From the NCBI RefSeq assembly GCF_019801965.1, contig NZ_JAHVIA010000001.1:372001-436000 (forward strand): DNA of 64,000 bases, given 5' to 3'. The DNA comes from Salipiger bermudensis. Lineage in GTDB: Bacteria > Pseudomonadota > Alphaproteobacteria > Rhodobacterales > Rhodobacteraceae. Of this stretch, positions 16,642 through 24,932 are shown piece by piece; the first letter of the stretch is position 1; every line of letters begins with the position of its first letter. The notes below the pieces were generated by a model. The model was not told where the DNA came from, did no database searches, and was given only the letters and a program-made list of their open reading frames with translations. The translations under genes and the position numbers were made by a program.

Positions 16642-17265
16642 ATGCCCTTAGATCTCTGGCTGACCTTCGTCGTCGCCTCCACCGCCCTGCTGCTGATCCC
16701 CGGTCCGACGGTGCTGCTGGTGCTGTCCTACGCGCTCTCCAAGGGCCGCTCCGTCGCCGTGGCCTCCGCCACCGGCGTGGCACTCGGCGACCTCACCGCC
16801 ATGTCGCTGTCGCTCGCCGGGCTCGGCGCGCTGGTGATGGCCTCTGCGACGCTTTTCACCGCGCTGAAATGGATCGGCGCGGTCTATCTCGTCTGGCTCG
16901 GCATCAAGCTCCTGCGCTCCGCCCCTAGGGATGGACTTGCCCTGCCCAGCACCGAGGTCACCGCGAGAGGCGTCTTCGCTCATGCTGCGGCGGTCACCGC
17001 GCTCAACCCCAAGAGCATCGCCTTCTTCATCGCCTTCGTGCCGCAGTTCCTGACGCCCACGGCGCCGCTGCTGCCGCAATTCGCGATCCTCGTGGCGACC
17101 TTCGTCACCCTCGCCACGCTCAACGCGCTGGCCTACGCCTTTGCCGCCGACCGGCTGCGCGCCGCCATCGACCGCCCCTCCGTCATCGCCTGGCTGACCC
17201 GCGCCGGAGGCGCCGCGCTGATCGGCATGGGGCTCCTCACCGCCACCCTCCGCCGCAGCGCCTGA
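16642..17265 (+). CDS. LysE/RhtB family amino-acid exporter
   Basis: The 207-residue protein has six hydrophobic segments and the family signature [21 protein letters not shown] near residue 14-35, plus [17 protein letters not shown] near residue 125. LysE/RhtB proteins export amino acids such as lysine, homoserine or threonine by proton exchange; the substrate is not predictable. AAGGAG lies 7 bases before the ATG. It ends 7 bases before apt and is probably cotranscribed with it. Confidence 0.92.
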   Translation: MPLDLWLTFVVASTALLLIPGPTVLLVLSYALSKGRSVAVASATGVALGDLTAMSLSLAGLGALVMASATLFTALKWIGAVYLVWLGIKLLRSAPRDGLALPSTEVTARGVFAHAAAVTALNPKSIAFFIAFVPQFLTPTAPLLPQFAILVATFVTLATLNALAYAFAADRLRAAIDRPSVIAWLTRAGGAALIGMGLLTATLRRSA

Positions 17266-17272
17266 GAGAGAC

Positions 17273-17812
17273 ATGATCCAGCAAAAACAGGTCCAGGACT
17301 ACATCCGCTCCATCGTCGATTTTCCTCACGAGGGCATCATCTTCCGCGACGTGACGACGCTCTTCGCCGATCCACGCGGCTTCCGCATGGCGGTCGACCA
17401 ACTGCTGCACCCCTACGCGGGCATGCGCTTCGACAAGGTGGTCGGGCTCGAGGCGCGCGGCTTCATCCTCGGCGGCGCGGTGGCGCACCAGCTCTCCGCC
17501 GGCTTCGTGCCGATCCGCAAGAAGGGCAAGCTCCCGGGCGCGGTGATCTCCGAGGCCTACACGCTGGAATACGGTGAGGCGGTGGTCGAGATCCACGATG
17601 ACGCCATCGCACCGGGCGAGCGCATCCTTCTGGTCGACGACCTGCTCGCCACAGGCGGCACGGCCGAGGCCGGCATCAAGCTGGTGGAACGGCTGGGCGG
17701 CGAGATCATCGGCTGCGCCTTCATCATCGACCTGCCGGATCTCGGCGGCCGCGCCCGGCTCGACGCCATGGGCATGGACGTGCACGCGCTCTGTGCTTTC
17801 GAGGGTCTCTGA
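17273..17812 (+). CDS. apt: adenine phosphoribosyltransferase
   Basis: The 179-residue enzyme converts adenine and PRPP to AMP. The PRPP loop [17 protein letters not shown] (about residues 119-135) and the N-terminal [25 protein letters not shown] with [17 protein letters not shown] match family and length. It completes salvage of the adenine released by MtnP. The start is 7 bases after the LysE stop. Confidence 0.95.
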   Translation: MIQQKQVQDYIRSIVDFPHEGIIFRDVTTLFADPRGFRMAVDQLLHPYAGMRFDKVVGLEARGFILGGAVAHQLSAGFVPIRKKGKLPGAVISEAYTLEYGEAVVEIHDDAIAPGERILLVDDLLATGGTAEAGIKLVERLGGEIIGCAFIIDLPDLGGRARLDAMGMDVHALCAFEGL

Positions 17813-17850
17813 TTTAAGGGCCATCCGCCCCTTGGCCGGCGGCCCGCCAT

Positions 17851-17879
17851 TTTTGAGTACTTGGAACGTAGAGAAGATC
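17851..17879 (-). repeat. dispersed intergenic motif, copy C
   Basis: Read on the minus strand, GATCTTCTCTACGTTCCA... is 27/29 identical to copy D at 37369-37397 and related to copies A and B. It begins inside the stop codon region of phaZ and occupies its 3' untranslated region, between the convergent apt and phaZ genes. Confidence 0.7.
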
Positions 17880-19137
17880 AGGCCGCGTTGGCGGCGCTGC
17901 GCGGCTTGCCGGCATTGGCGTCGATGAACTCGAGCACCAGCGGGCGGATGTTGTTGCGCCAACTCTTGCCGGCGAAGATGCCGTAATGGCCCGCGCCCGG
18001 CTCGAGATGCGCCGCCTTCTTCGAATCCGGAAGGCCGGTGCAGAGATCTAGCGCCGCGACGCATTGGCCCGGGGCCGAGATGTCGTCATTGGCGCCCTCG
18101 ACGGTCTTCACCGCGACATCGGTGATCTTTCCGATATCGACTTGGTGGCCATCGACGACGAAACGGTTCTCGGCGATCTCGCCGTTCTTGAAGATCCGCT
18201 CCACCGTCGAGAGGTAGAACTCCGCCGGCATGTCCATCACCGCGAGATATTCGTCGTAGAAGCGATTGTGGGCATCGTGATCCGAGGCCTCGCCGCGGGT
18301 CACGCGCATGATCTGGTCGTTGAAGGCTTTCGAGTGCCGCTCGGCATTCATCGCCATGAACGAGGTCAGCTGCAGCAGGCCCGGATAGACCAGGCGCCCC
18401 ACGCCCTTGTACTTGAAGCCGACGCGTTGGATCATCGATTCCTCGAGCTGGCCCATGGTCACGCGGTGGCCGAAATCGGTCACCTCGGTGGGGGTCGCGT
18501 TGGGATCGATCGGCCCACCGATCAGGGTCAGCGTGCGCGGCTGCGCCTTGGGGTCGAGCTCGGCCAGGTAGGCGGTCGCGGCCAGGGTCAGCGGCGCCGG
18601 CTGGCAGACCGCGATGACATTGGTCTCGGGGCCCATGTGGCGCATGAATTCCATCAGGTAGAGGGTGTAGTCCTCGATGTCGAACTTGCCGCAGCTCACC
18701 GGGATGTCGCGGGCATTCTTCCAGTCGGTCACGTAGACCTCGGCATCGGGGATCAACGAGATCACCGTCGAGCGCAGCAGCGTCGCGTAGTGGCCCGACA
18801 TCGGCGCGACCAGCAGGATCTTGCGTGCCTTCTCCTCGCGGCCCAGTACGTTGAAGTGAATGAGGTTGCCGAAGGGCTTCTCGAGCACCGTCTCCTTCTG
18901 GACGAGGTGATCCTTGCCGTCGTTGCAGGTGATGGTGCGGATGCCCCAGCTGGGCTTCACGACCATGCGCTCGAAGCTGCGTTCCGCCACTTCACCCCAC
19001 GCCGCCATCCAGGTCAGCGCCGGGTTCGGCATCGCGGCGAAAGCCGGGTAGGATGCCATCGCCTTGGCGGTCGCACCAAGCCACTGGTTCGTGTTGCGAA
19101 GGGATTCCATCAGGTCGTAGGTCGCCATGAATCGCAT
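17878..19137 (-). CDS. phaZ: intracellular polyhydroxyalkanoate depolymerase
   Basis: The 419-residue enzyme matches the PhaZ family that degrades storage PHB granules to hydroxybutyrate monomers or oligomers. The nucleophile is Cys178 in IAVCQPAPL, where extracellular lipases have Ser; the triad His lies near the C-terminus in EPGAGHYGIFAGK. The start at 19137 has AGGAGA about 9 bases upstream; MATYDL at 19128 is a possible alternative. It is divergent from phaC (162 bases between), the usual order in Rhodobacterales. Confidence 0.94.
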   Translation of the reverse strand: MRFMATYDLMESLRNTNQWLGATAKAMASYPAFAAMPNPALTWMAAWGEVAERSFERMVVKPSWGIRTITCNDGKDHLVQKETVLEKPFGNLIHFNVLGREEKARKILLVAPMSGHYATLLRSTVISLIPDAEVYVTDWKNARDIPVSCGKFDIEDYTLYLMEFMRHMGPETNVIAVCQPAPLTLAATAYLAELDPKAQPRTLTLIGGPIDPNATPTEVTDFGHRVTMGQLEESMIQRVGFKYKGVGRLVYPGLLQLTSFMAMNAERHSKAFNDQIMRVTRGEASDHDAHNRFYDEYLAVMDMPAEFYLSTVERIFKNGEIAENRFVVDGHQVDIGKITDVAVKTVEGANDDISAPGQCVAALDLCTGLPDSKKAAHLEPGAGHYGIFAGKSWRNNIRPLVLEFIDANAGKPRSAANAA

Positions 19138-19299
19138 GAGCGAAGTCTCCTGTCTCGTGACACGCCCAAGCGTTCAGAGCCCCGGCTGCCCCCTCCTTTG
19201 CAACCCGGACCGCTTCGACGTCAAATGAATTCGCCGCTTTGCCATCGGCTGCAGCGCCGTTATCGTTCTTGGTTAGGAAGATAGGGGGGATTCGAGCGC

Positions 19300-21093
19300 A
19301 TGACAACAAAAGCCACCGTTCTCAGCGCCGAACGCGAGAAGCTCGACAACAATCTCGTGAAGATCGAGGAACTGTCACAGCGCCTGATCGAAGCGCTGGC
19401 ACAGCGCAAACCGATCAACGCCGCGCTGCACGGCCCCGAGCCCCTGCTCTACGCCCAGGCCATGCAGGCCTACTGGCAGGACTGGATGAACAATCCTGCC
19501 AAGGTATTCGAGCAGCAGGTCGGCTACTGGGGCAAGTCGCTGAGCCATTTCCTCGAAGCCCAGAAGGCGCTGAGCGAGGGCCGCCTCGCCCCGCCCGAGG
19601 ATACCGGCCCCACCGACAAGCGCTTCAAGAACCCGCTCTGGGACAGCCACCCCTACTTCAACTTCATCAAGCAGCAATACCTGATCAACTCCGACGCCAT
19701 CCGCAACGCGGTCGACGAGATCGAGGAGATGGATCCGCAGGAGAAGCGCCGCCTGCGCTACTTCGCGCAGCAGATCACCGACATGATGGCGCCGACCAAC
19801 TTCTTCGCCACCAATCCGGACGCGCTGCAGAAGGCCGTCGAGACCGAGGGCGACAGCCTGGTGAAGGGGCTCGAGAACCTGGTTGCCGATCTCGAGGCCA
19901 ACAATGGCGAACTGGTGGTGCGGCTGGTCGACGAGGAGGCTTTCGAGGTCGGCGGCAACATCGCGACTGCCGAGGGCAAGGTGGTCTGGCGCAACCGCAT
20001 GATGGAACTGATCCAGTACTCGCCCAGTACCGATCAGGTGCGCGAGACGCCGCTGGTGATCTTCCCGCCCTGGATCAACAAATACTACATCCTCGACCTG
20101 AAGCCGCAGAACAGCCTGATCCGCTACATCGTCGATCAGGGTTACACGCTCTTCGTGGTGAGCTGGGTCAATGCCGACGAGAGCTACCGCGATGTCGGGC
20201 TCGAGGACTACATCGAGGACGGCTACCTCACCGCCATGCGCGTCGTGCGCGAAATCTGCGGCGTCGACCGGCTCAACGTGGTGGGCTACTGCATCGCCGG
20301 CACCACGCTGGCGCTGACGCTGTCGCTGCTGAAGAAGCGCGGCGACAAGCAGATCAAGTCGGCCACCTTCTTCACCGCGCTCACCGATTTCAGCGATCAG
20401 GGCGAGTTCGTGCCGTTCCTGCAGAACGATTTCGTCGACGGCATCGAGAAGGAGATCGAGGCCAGCGGCATCCTCAAGAGTTTCATCATGTCGCGCACCT
20501 TCTCGTTCCTGCGCTCGACCGACCTGATCTACACCCCCGCGATCCGCTCCTACATGATGGGCGAGACGCCCCCCGCCTTCGACCTGCTCTACTGGAACGG
20601 CGACGGCGCCAACCTTCCCGGGCGGATGACGATGCAGTACCTGCGCGGGCTCTGCCAGCGCAACGAGTTTGCCGAAGGGCGGTTCGAGCTGATGGGCGAG
20701 ACGCTCGACGTTCGGGATGTCGACGTGCCGCTGATGGCGATCACCGCCGAGACCGATCACATCGCCGCCTGGAAGGATTGTTACCGGGGCGTGCAGAAGA
20801 TGGGCTCGCGCTCCAAGACCTTCGTGCTCTCGGAATCGGGCCACATCGCCGGGATCGTGAACCCGCCCAGCAAGAAGAAATATGGCCACTACCTGAACCC
20901 CGACCTCAAGCTCTCCGCGCCCGAATGGCAGGAGAGTGCGGAGTATCACGAGGGCAGCTGGTGGCCGGTCTGGGACGAGTGGTTGCGCAAGCGCTCGGGC
21001 AAGATGGTGCTGGCGCGCGAGGTCGGCGATTCGGAGCATCCACCGCTCTGCGACGCGCCGGGCACCTATGTGCGGGTCAAAGCCAACCAGTAA
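19300..21093 (+). CDS. phaC: class I polyhydroxyalkanoate synthase
   Basis: The 597-residue enzyme polymerises 3-hydroxyacyl-CoA (mainly C4) into PHA at the granule surface. The alpha/beta-hydrolase core has the synthase box GYCIAG with Cys331 as nucleophile, Asp486 in AETDHIAAW and His515 in ESGHIAG, the complete catalytic triad. The N-terminal region (PNPLWDSHPYFNFIKQQYL-like KNPLWDSHPYFNF) and PWINKYYILDL are family hallmarks. It stands alone in length and class without a phaE subunit. Two PhaR-type sites follow it, before the phasin gene. Confidence 0.96.
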   Translation: MTTKATVLSAEREKLDNNLVKIEELSQRLIEALAQRKPINAALHGPEPLLYAQAMQAYWQDWMNNPAKVFEQQVGYWGKSLSHFLEAQKALSEGRLAPPEDTGPTDKRFKNPLWDSHPYFNFIKQQYLINSDAIRNAVDEIEEMDPQEKRRLRYFAQQITDMMAPTNFFATNPDALQKAVETEGDSLVKGLENLVADLEANNGELVVRLVDEEAFEVGGNIATAEGKVVWRNRMMELIQYSPSTDQVRETPLVIFPPWINKYYILDLKPQNSLIRYIVDQGYTLFVVSWVNADESYRDVGLEDYIEDGYLTAMRVVREICGVDRLNVVGYCIAGTTLALTLSLLKKRGDKQIKSATFFTALTDFSDQGEFVPFLQNDFVDGIEKEIEASGILKSFIMSRTFSFLRSTDLIYTPAIRSYMMGETPPAFDLLYWNGDGANLPGRMTMQYLRGLCQRNEFAEGRFELMGETLDVRDVDVPLMAITAETDHIAAWKDCYRGVQKMGSRSKTFVLSESGHIAGIVNPPSKKKYGHYLNPDLKLSAPEWQESAEYHEGSWWPVWDEWLRKRSGKMVLAREVGDSEHPPLCDAPGTYVRVKANQ

Positions 21094-21116
21094 GTGGCCA
21101 CAACTGCTGGTTTATG

Positions 21117-21127
21117 CTGCATTGCAG
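21117..21127. promoter_or_regulatory. putative PhaR site 1, CTGC-ATT-GCAG
   Basis: The sequence CTGCATTGCAG fits the CTGC-N3/4-GCAG consensus I recall for Rhodobacter PhaR. It is 98 bases before the first phasin ATG. Confidence 0.65.
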
Positions 21128-21141
21128 AAATTCCCCTTGAA

Positions 21142-21158
21142 ATGCTGCGCCGCAGCAT
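21142..21158. promoter_or_regulatory. putative PhaR site 2, ATGCTGC-GCC-GCAGCAT
   Basis: A perfect 7-base inverted repeat around a 3-base spacer contains CTGC-N3-GCAG at 21145-21155. It lies 28 bases from site 1 centre-to-centre and about 66 bases before the phasin start, a position suited to repression. Confidence 0.7.
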
Positions 21159-21224
21159 GCATATTGTTGTCAGCCGATGAATGCGGGGGGTGGGCCCCCG
21201 AGGCAGACAGACAGGAATTTTGAA

Positions 21225-21671
21225 ATGGCCGCCAAGACGCAAGACTTCACCGCCATGATGAAAGACATGATGGGCGCCTTCCCCGTGGACACCAAAGCCA
21301 TGGACGAAGCGTTCAAGACCACCGCGACCCTGAACGAGAAGCTCTCGGCAGTGGCTCTGGAAGCCGCCGAGAAGTCGACCGAGATCTCGGCCAAGTGGAC
21401 CAAGGACACGCTGACCAAGCTGTCCGACATGTCCAAGGTCAAGAAAGAGCCGGCCGACTACGCCAAGGCGATGACCGATTTCGCCTCCGCTCAGGCCGAA
21501 GTGGCCGCCGAGAACATGGCCGCCTTCGCCGAGATCGCGAAGAAGGTCCAGATGGACACCGTGGAACTGATGATGGCCGCTGGCAAGGACTTCTCCGAAG
21601 ACGCCACCGCCGCCATGAAGAAGGCCACCGACGACATGACCGCGGCTGCCAAGAAGGCAACCGTGAAGTGA
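21225..21671 (+). CDS. phaP: phasin, PHA granule-associated protein
   Basis: The 148-residue, Ala/Lys/Met-rich, mostly helical protein begins AAKTQDFTAMMKDMMGAFPVD and has SAKWTKDTLTKLSDMSKVKKEPADYAKAMTDFA in the middle, the phasin_2 pattern. Phasins coat PHA granules. The ATG at 21225 is chosen because its first residues align with the paralogue at 21953; an in-frame start at 21177 would place the ribosome site and operator region inside the gene. It has its own strong terminator, and the paralogue downstream has a separate PhaR-type site, so the two are separate units. Confidence 0.92.
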   Translation: MAAKTQDFTAMMKDMMGAFPVDTKAMDEAFKTTATLNEKLSAVALEAAEKSTEISAKWTKDTLTKLSDMSKVKKEPADYAKAMTDFASAQAEVAAENMAAFAEIAKKVQMDTVELMMAAGKDFSEDATAAMKKATDDMTAAAKKATVK

Positions 21672-21743
21672 TCGATCTTCCGGCGCCTCTGGGCGCCGGA
21701 CCGGAATTGCGCCCCTCTCCTCCCAAACCGGCGCAATGACGTG

Positions 21744-21775
21744 GGGCGGGTTCCTTTCGGAACCCGCCCTTTTTT
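21744..21775 (+). terminator. rho-independent terminator of phaP
   Basis: A perfect 11-base stem, GGGCGGGTTCC/GGAACCCGCCC, with loop TTTC is followed by six T (21770-21775). Confidence 0.92.
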
Positions 21776-21868
21776 CGTTTTTCTTCAGGAAATTGACGAA
21801 TTCCCGGGCCGGCAAGGGCTCGCCCATCGAGGGAATTTTCTCTGAAATACACCACTGAACCCTTGCAA

Positions 21869-21883
21869 TGCTGCAGCGCAGCA
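21869..21883. promoter_or_regulatory. putative PhaR site 3, TGCTGC-AGC-GCAGCA
   Basis: A perfect 6-base inverted repeat with a 3-base spacer contains CTGC-N3-GCAG (21871-21881). It is 70 bases before the ATG of the second phasin, close to the spacing of site 2 from the first phasin. The following GATGTTGTC resembles the ATATTGTTGTC that follows site 2, so the two promoters look duplicated. Confidence 0.68.
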
Positions 21884-21952
21884 ACGATGTTGTCTGAGCG
21901 TAAGCCAAGGCGGATTCTCCGCCAGATCACCCTGCCAAGGAGGAGAGACACA

Positions 21953-22645
21953 ATGGCCGCGACGCAAGATTTCACCGCCGCAATGAAAGACATGATGGGC
22001 GCCTTCCCGATGGATATGGCCGCCTTCGAAGACGCCTGGAAGAATTCTGCCGGGATCAGCGAAAAGGCCTCGGCGATCGCGCTCGACGCCGCCGGCAAGA
22101 CCGCCGACATCTCGGTCGGCTGGACGATGGAAACCCTGACCCGCATCGGCGATCTCGCCAAGGCCAAGCCCGCGCCGATGGATTACGCCCAGGCGATGAC
22201 CGATTTCGCCACCGCCCAGATGCAGAGCGTGAGCGAGCACCTGACGGCGTATGGCGATGTCGCCAAGTCGGCCCAGAGCGATGCGATGGCGCTGATGATG
22301 TCGGTTGGCCAGGACGTCGCCGATGACGTGACCGCGACCACGGCAACCACCGCCAAGGCCACCGAGAAGGCCGCAACCAAGGCCGCCTCTGCCGCGACGA
22401 CGACCGCCAAGCGCGCGACGACCGCTGCCAAGCGCACCACCACCACCGCCGCGAAGCGCAGCACCACGGCCGCGAAAAAGACGACGACCGCCGCGACCAA
22501 GGCGGCGACCACAGCCGCTGCTCCGGCCCCGGCGCCCGCGGCCGAGCCGGTGAAAAAGGCCGCCGAAGAGGCGCCTGCCGCACCCGCACCCGCGGCATCC
22601 ATCGCGCCCAAGACGTCGCCGGCATCGGACGACGGCAAGAGCTGA
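21953..22645 (+). CDS. phasin with histone-H1-like basic tail (PhaF-like architecture)
   Basis: The 230-residue protein has two parts. Residues 1-125 are a phasin paralogous to PhaP (both open with TQDFTA..MKDMMGAFP and share DYAxAMTDFA). Residues 126-186 are a Lys/Arg/Thr/Ala-repeat region (TAKRATTAAKRTTTTAAKRS), then an Ala/Pro-rich end with a few acidic residues. Pseudomonas PhaF has the same plan, phasin plus DNA-binding histone-like tail, and helps divide granules between daughter cells; that role here is inference. AAGGAGGAG stands before the ATG. In related genomes this position is usually taken by phaR, which is not present here. Confidence 0.85.
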   Translation: MAATQDFTAAMKDMMGAFPMDMAAFEDAWKNSAGISEKASAIALDAAGKTADISVGWTMETLTRIGDLAKAKPAPMDYAQAMTDFATAQMQSVSEHLTAYGDVAKSAQSDAMALMMSVGQDVADDVTATTATTAKATEKAATKAASAATTTAKRATTAAKRTTTTAAKRSTTAAKKTTTAATKAATTAAAPAPAPAAEPVKKAAEEAPAAPAPAASIAPKTSPASDDGKS

Positions 22646-22673
22646 TCTGCCCCGGTCAGCGCCTGATCTGGAA

Positions 22674-22698
22674 ACGCGGCCCTCGGGCCGCGTTTTTT
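22674..22698 (+). terminator. rho-independent terminator of the second phasin gene
   Basis: The stem ACGCGGCCC/GGGCCGCGT with a TC loop is followed by six T. It starts 28 bases after the stop codon. Confidence 0.9.
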
Positions 22699-22725
22699 CT
22701 TTCCGCCCCTGCCCTTCCGAAAACG

Positions 22726-22752
22726 AAAAACGCGGCCCCGAAGGGCCGCGCC
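22726..22752 (-). terminator. rho-independent terminator of scoB
   Basis: On the minus strand the stem CGCGGCCC/GGGCCGCG is followed by TTTTTCGTTTT. It lies 26 bases beyond the scoB stop. It nearly mirrors the phasin terminator 30 bases away, so the convergent units are insulated from each other. Confidence 0.88.
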
Positions 22753-22777
22753 AATCCGTTCAGAGCCGCGAGGGCGC

Positions 22778-23404
22778 TCAGTTGACGATGGTCGCCTCGG
22801 TCGCGGCGCGCAGCTCGTCCTCGGTCACGCCATCGGCCAACTGCACGATCTTGAGGCCGCCCTCGACCACGTCGAGCACGCCGAAATTCGTGATGATGCG
22901 GTCGACCACGCCCTTGCCGGTCAGCGGCAGGGTGCATTCCTTCAGCAGCTTGCTGTCGCCATGCTTGTTGGTGTGGTCCATGACCACGATGACGCGGCCG
23001 ACGCCGGCCACGAGATCCATCGCGCCGCCCATGCCCTTGACCAGCTTGCCCGGGATCATCCAGTTCGCCAGGTCGCCGTTCTCGGCCACTTCCATGGCGC
23101 CGAGGATCGCCGCGGCGATCTTGCCGCCACGGATCATGCCGAAGCTCATGGCGCTATCGAAATAGGCCGTCTTGGGAAGCTCGGTGATCGTCTGCTTGCC
23201 GGCGTTGATCAGGTCCGGATCCTCGTCACCCTCGAAGGGGAACGGGCCCATGCCCAGCATGCCGTTCTCGGATTGCAGCGTGATCTCCTTGTCGCCGACA
23301 TAGTTGGCGACCAGCGTCGGGATGCCGATCCCGAGGTTCACGTACATGCCGTCTTCGAGTTCCTCGGCCGCGCGTGCGGCCATCTGATTGCGATCCCAGG
23401 GCAT
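22778..23404 (-). CDS. scoB: 3-oxoacid CoA-transferase subunit B
   Basis: The 208-residue beta subunit has the family I motif [12 protein letters not shown], whose first Glu (about residue 47) carries the covalent CoA intermediate, and [11 protein letters not shown] near the N-terminus. With ScoA it moves CoA between succinyl-CoA and acetoacetate, linking ketone bodies from PHB breakdown to the TCA cycle. Its ATG at 23404 overlaps the scoA stop by one base (TAATG), which implies coupled translation in a 1:1 ratio. Confidence 0.95.
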   Translation of the reverse strand: MPWDRNQMAARAAEELEDGMYVNLGIGIPTLVANYVGDKEITLQSENGMLGMGPFPFEGDEDPDLINAGKQTITELPKTAYFDSAMSFGMIRGGKIAAAILGAMEVAENGDLANWMIPGKLVKGMGGAMDLVAGVGRVIVVMDHTNKHGDSKLLKECTLPLTGKGVVDRIITNFGVLDVVEGGLKIVQLADGVTEDELRAATEATIVN

Positions 23405-24108
23405 TATGCTTCCTCCCGCTTGCGCACGGTGCGCTGTTCGATCCGCTTCTCGTGCTCGCCCTTGATGATGCGGTGCACGTAGATGCCGGGCAGGTGAATG
23501 TGGTCGGGGTCGAGCTCGCCGGGTTCGACGATCTCTTCCACTTCCATCACGCAGATCTTGCCGCACATGGCCGCCGGCGGGTTGAAGTTGCGCGCGGTCT
23601 TGCGGAATACGCAGTTGCCGGTGGTGTCGGCCTTCCACGCCTTGACGATCGACAGGTCGGCGAAGATGCCCTCTTCGAGGATGTAGTCCTGGCCGTCCCA
23701 GGTCTTCACGTCCTTGCCCTCGGCGATGACGGTGCCGACGCCGGTCTTGGTGTAGAAGCCCGGGATGCCGCAGCCGCCGGCGCGCATGCGCTCGGCAAGC
23801 GTGCCCTGCGGGTTGAATTCCAGCTCGAGCTCGCCCGAGAGGTACTGGCGCATGAACTCGGCGTTCTCGCCCACGTAGGACGACATCATCTTCTTGATCT
23901 GCTTGGTGTCGAGCAGCTTGCCGAGGCCGAAGCCGTCGACGCCGCAATTGTTCGACGCGATGGTCAGGTTCTTGACACCGCTCTCGACGATGGCGTCGAT
24001 CAGCAGCTCGGGAATGCCGCACAGGCCGAACCCGCCCGCTGCGATCAGCATGTCGTCTCGCAGCAGCCCGTCGAGGGCCTCCGCTGCGGAGCCATAGACT
24101 TTCTTCAT
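23404..24108 (-). CDS. scoA: 3-oxoacid CoA-transferase subunit A
   Basis: The 234-residue alpha subunit has the CoA-transferase I pattern [14 protein letters not shown] (about residues 22-35), [13 protein letters not shown], and [15 protein letters not shown] near the middle. It is the first gene of the scoAB pair. The start at 24108 has AGGAGGGGAG upstream; a longer frame to 24138 overlaps that ribosome site. The location next to the PHA block fits use of acetoacetate released when PHB is degraded. Confidence 0.95.
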   Translation of the reverse strand: MKKVYGSAAEALDGLLRDDMLIAAGGFGLCGIPELLIDAIVESGVKNLTIASNNCGVDGFGLGKLLDTKQIKKMMSSYVGENAEFMRQYLSGELELEFNPQGTLAERMRAGGCGIPGFYTKTGVGTVIAEGKDVKTWDGQDYILEEGIFADLSIVKAWKADTTGNCVFRKTARNFNPPAAMCGKICVMEVEEIVEPGELDPDHIHLPGIYVHRIIKGEHEKRIEQRTVRKREEA

Positions 24109-24222
24109 GGAATTCTCCCCTCCTGAAGCTGTTCGCACGGGTTGTGCCGCGCTGCAGAGCCAGAGTCAACGAAGGCGGCCCCGGATGGAACCGCCTTCGG
24201 CGCTAACACGAGAGATGCCTGC

Positions 24223-24783
24223 TCAGATCACCCGAACTTGGGTCCCAACCGGGCAAAGTTCGAACAGCTCCGCGATCTTCTCGTTGTAGAGGCCGATGCA
24301 GCCATCCGAGGAACGCCGCCCGATCTTGCGGGTATCGTGGGTGCCGTGGATGATATAGGCCGGCCAGCTGAGATACATTGCGTGTGTTCCCAGCGGGTTG
24401 TCCGGCCCCGGGCCGATCGGTTCCCAGTCGGGATAGCGTTCGAGCTGCGAGGGGGTCGGGGTCCAGCTCGGGCCCACCTTCTTGCGCACGATCTCGGTGT
24501 AGCCACGCTTGGTCAGCTCATCGGTCTTCGGCACCGAGGTCGGGTATACGCGGTAATCGCTGCCATCGGCGTTCCAGTAATGCAGCGCGCGCGAGGTGGT
24601 GTCGGCCACGATGCTGGACACGCCCAGCGTGTCGAAGTGATCGCGCCAGTCCTGCATCTCGAAGCTCGAGATGTTGTTGCGGATGACGGCCTGGGCGCGG
24701 GCCTGCGCGGGCAGCATGGGCAGCACCAGCGCGGCGCCGGCGGCGCCAAGAAGGGCACGTCGTGTGACGGGCGTGTCGGTCAT
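24223..24783 (-). CDS. L,D-transpeptidase (YkuD domain), Tat-exported
   Basis: The 186-residue protein has a twin-arginine signal (TRRALLGAAGAALVLPMLPAQARAQA) and a YkuD domain ending in the catalytic block HGTHDTRKIGRRSSDGCIGL (His, then SxGCI/V; Cys about residue 159). Such enzymes form 3-3 crosslinks in peptidoglycan or attach proteins to it. The start at 24783 gives a normal Tat signal; the upstream in-frame start at 24849 does not. The ribosome site is weak. Confidence 0.9.
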   Translation of the reverse strand: MTDTPVTRRALLGAAGAALVLPMLPAQARAQAVIRNNISSFEMQDWRDHFDTLGVSSIVADTTSRALHYWNADGSDYRVYPTSVPKTDELTKRGYTEIVRKKVGPSWTPTPSQLERYPDWEPIGPGPDNPLGTHAMYLSWPAYIIHGTHDTRKIGRRSSDGCIGLYNEKIAELFELCPVGTQVRVI

Positions 24784-24932
24784 GACAAGGCTTTCGCTAT
24801 CTGTGATCGGTTCCGCTGCAGGATGGCGCTCCGGCCAACACATTGCCAATCACATATATTTGCATCTCTACCACGAACGCGTGACAGGCAATCTCCCGCC
24901 GATGGCTCGCCCGGACGACCGAGCGCCGGGGA

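Noticed and set aside
19239-21140. 633-codon plus-strand frame overlapping phaC
   Set aside because: It is the neighbouring frame of phaC with Arg/Gly/Ala composition and no motif.
22778-24169. 463-codon frame apparently fusing scoA and scoB
   Set aside because: The first part is an off-frame Arg/His-rich reading of scoA. The real scoA is in another frame and overlaps scoB by one base.
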